Assembly (NCBI GenBank): GCA_035551935.1
Contig: DASZMJ010000107.1
Location: forward strand, 1-14,347
Length of the DNA stretch: 14,347 nt
Direction: 5' to 3'
Origin: DASZMJ01 sp035551935
GTDB taxonomy: Bacteria; Planctomycetota; Planctomycetia; Isosphaerales; Isosphaeraceae
Of the stretch, positions 14,048 to 14,347 are shown one piece after another. The notes under the pieces are model-generated. The model was not told the origin of the DNA. It ran no database searches and saw nothing but the letters and a program-made list of their open reading frames with translations. The first letter of the stretch is position 1. Each line of letters begins with the position of its first letter. A program made the translations under genes and the position numbers.

Positions 14048-14163
14048 AACCCGAAGCGCCAGCGAGGGCCTTCCACAATCCGAAGCGCCAGCGAGGGCCT
14101 TCCACGCTGTTGCCTGGACACCGCCAGCAACGGTATGGAAGGCCCTCGCTGGCGCTTCGGGTT
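14048..14163. repeat. 29-bp repeat: two tandem direct copies and one inverted copy
   Basis: Copies at 14048-14076 and 14077-14105 are adjacent and differ at one base. They carry CCGAAGCGCCAGCGAGGG-type sequence. The third copy, 14135-14163, is inverted and matches the complement of copy 1 at 28 of 29 positions. Copy 2 and the inverted copy can form a stem of about 27 bp with a 29-base loop, placed about 90 bases after the nuclease stop, so the structure may end transcription of the operon. I recall similar CCTCGCTGGCGCTTCGG repeats scattered between planctomycete genes. Short frames across it (e.g. reading NPKRQRGPS) are not genes. Confidence 0.85.
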
Positions 14164-14198
14164 AGGAAGAGGGAAATCGTCACGAGCAGCGGGGCCGA

Positions 14199-14342
14199 CC
14201 CCACGGGCCAGGGCAAACGCATCTAATTCACAAATCCTTGTCTGCAAAGAACTTGCGACTAGTTGAATTCCGTGCACTAGATTGCAAATCCTTGCAGGAC
14301 AAGGATTTGCGAAACACGTGCGTTCGCCCTGCCCCACGGGCC
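14199..14342. mobile_element. MITE-like element with inverted ends and flanking direct repeats
   Basis: The 32 bases at 14209-14240 match the reverse complement of 14300-14331 at 26 of 32 positions, with the outermost CAGGGC and innermost CAAATCCTTG identical. An 11-base direct repeat CCCCACGGGCC flanks the pair (14199-14209 and 14332-14342), as a target-site duplication would. The interior is AT-rich compared with the surroundings, has no ORF, and contains a further GCAAATCCTTG at 14284-14294 that forms a second perfect 11-bp stem with 14300-14310. This is the pattern of a non-autonomous miniature transposable element. The window ends five bases later, so a larger element cannot be ruled out. 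Confidence 0.55.
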
Positions 14343-14347
14343 GGGCG

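Noticed and set aside
14048..14105. CRISPR array
   Set aside because: The two direct copies are adjacent with no spacer, the third is inverted, and no cas gene is present.
13900..14337. Small frames over the terminal repeats on both strands (e.g. reading NPKRQRGPS)
   Set aside because: Their sequence comes from the 29-bp repeats and the MITE-like element. There is no ribosome binding site and no consistent phase.

Overview
The window reads as chromosomal DNA of a high-GC planctomycete, most likely of the Isosphaeraceae type. This is an inference. It rests on the very GC-rich third codon positions, a secreted protein with an N-terminal LExR-type motif typical of planctomycete exported proteins, a TPR protein with a C-terminus like those of planctomycete kinase/TPR proteins, several copies of a small PFRPFRI...SGRTF...HPEM family that I associate with planctomycetes, and GC-rich dispersed palindromic repeats between genes. 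No rRNA, tRNA or CRISPR array is visible.

Left part (1-5133): the C-terminal part of a TPR protein runs in from the left edge. Convergent to it lies a secreted C45-type (acyl-CoA:6-APA acyltransferase-like) N-terminal-nucleophile hydrolase on the minus strand. A 383-base divergent spacer carrying a strong imperfect palindrome (2171-2228) separates it from a tight three-gene sensory operon: an exported double-PepSY-like protein, an OmpR-type response regulator and a membrane histidine kinase. The kinase gene contains a perfect 15-bp inverted repeat (4054-4086) inside its extracytoplasmic domain.

Middle part (5134-7926): about 690 bases without a convincing gene, then a 301-residue exported protein with two internal repeats, followed by a 17-bp GC-rich terminator hairpin. 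A promoter-like TTGTTG-17-TATACT comes next and opens a cluster of three paralogous small genes. The middle paralogue is broken by an in-frame TGA. It is followed by a 44-codon ORF whose first 14 residues match the start of the real rimO, at the same 8-base spacing seen after the third paralogue. This points to a tandem duplication of a unit made of the small gene plus the rimO start. A 22-bp perfect hairpin closes the extra unit.

Right part (7935-13987): a compact plus-strand operon-like run of rimO (ribosomal protein S12 methylthiotransferase), pgsA (phosphatidylglycerophosphate synthase), uppP (undecaprenyl-diphosphate phosphatase) and a 1046-residue AddB/RexB-like nuclease. UppP has an unusual 63-residue tail that overlaps the nuclease gene out of frame by 182 bases. 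After the nuclease come a 29-bp repeat in two direct copies and one inverted copy (probable hairpin terminator), then a roughly 122-bp element with 32-bp imperfect inverted ends flanked by 11-bp direct repeats, which looks like a miniature transposable element (MITE).

Most genes are housekeeping or ordinary sensory genes. The least explained structures are the duplicated small-gene/rimO-start unit with its hairpin, the palindrome inserted in the kinase, and the MITE-like element at the right edge.
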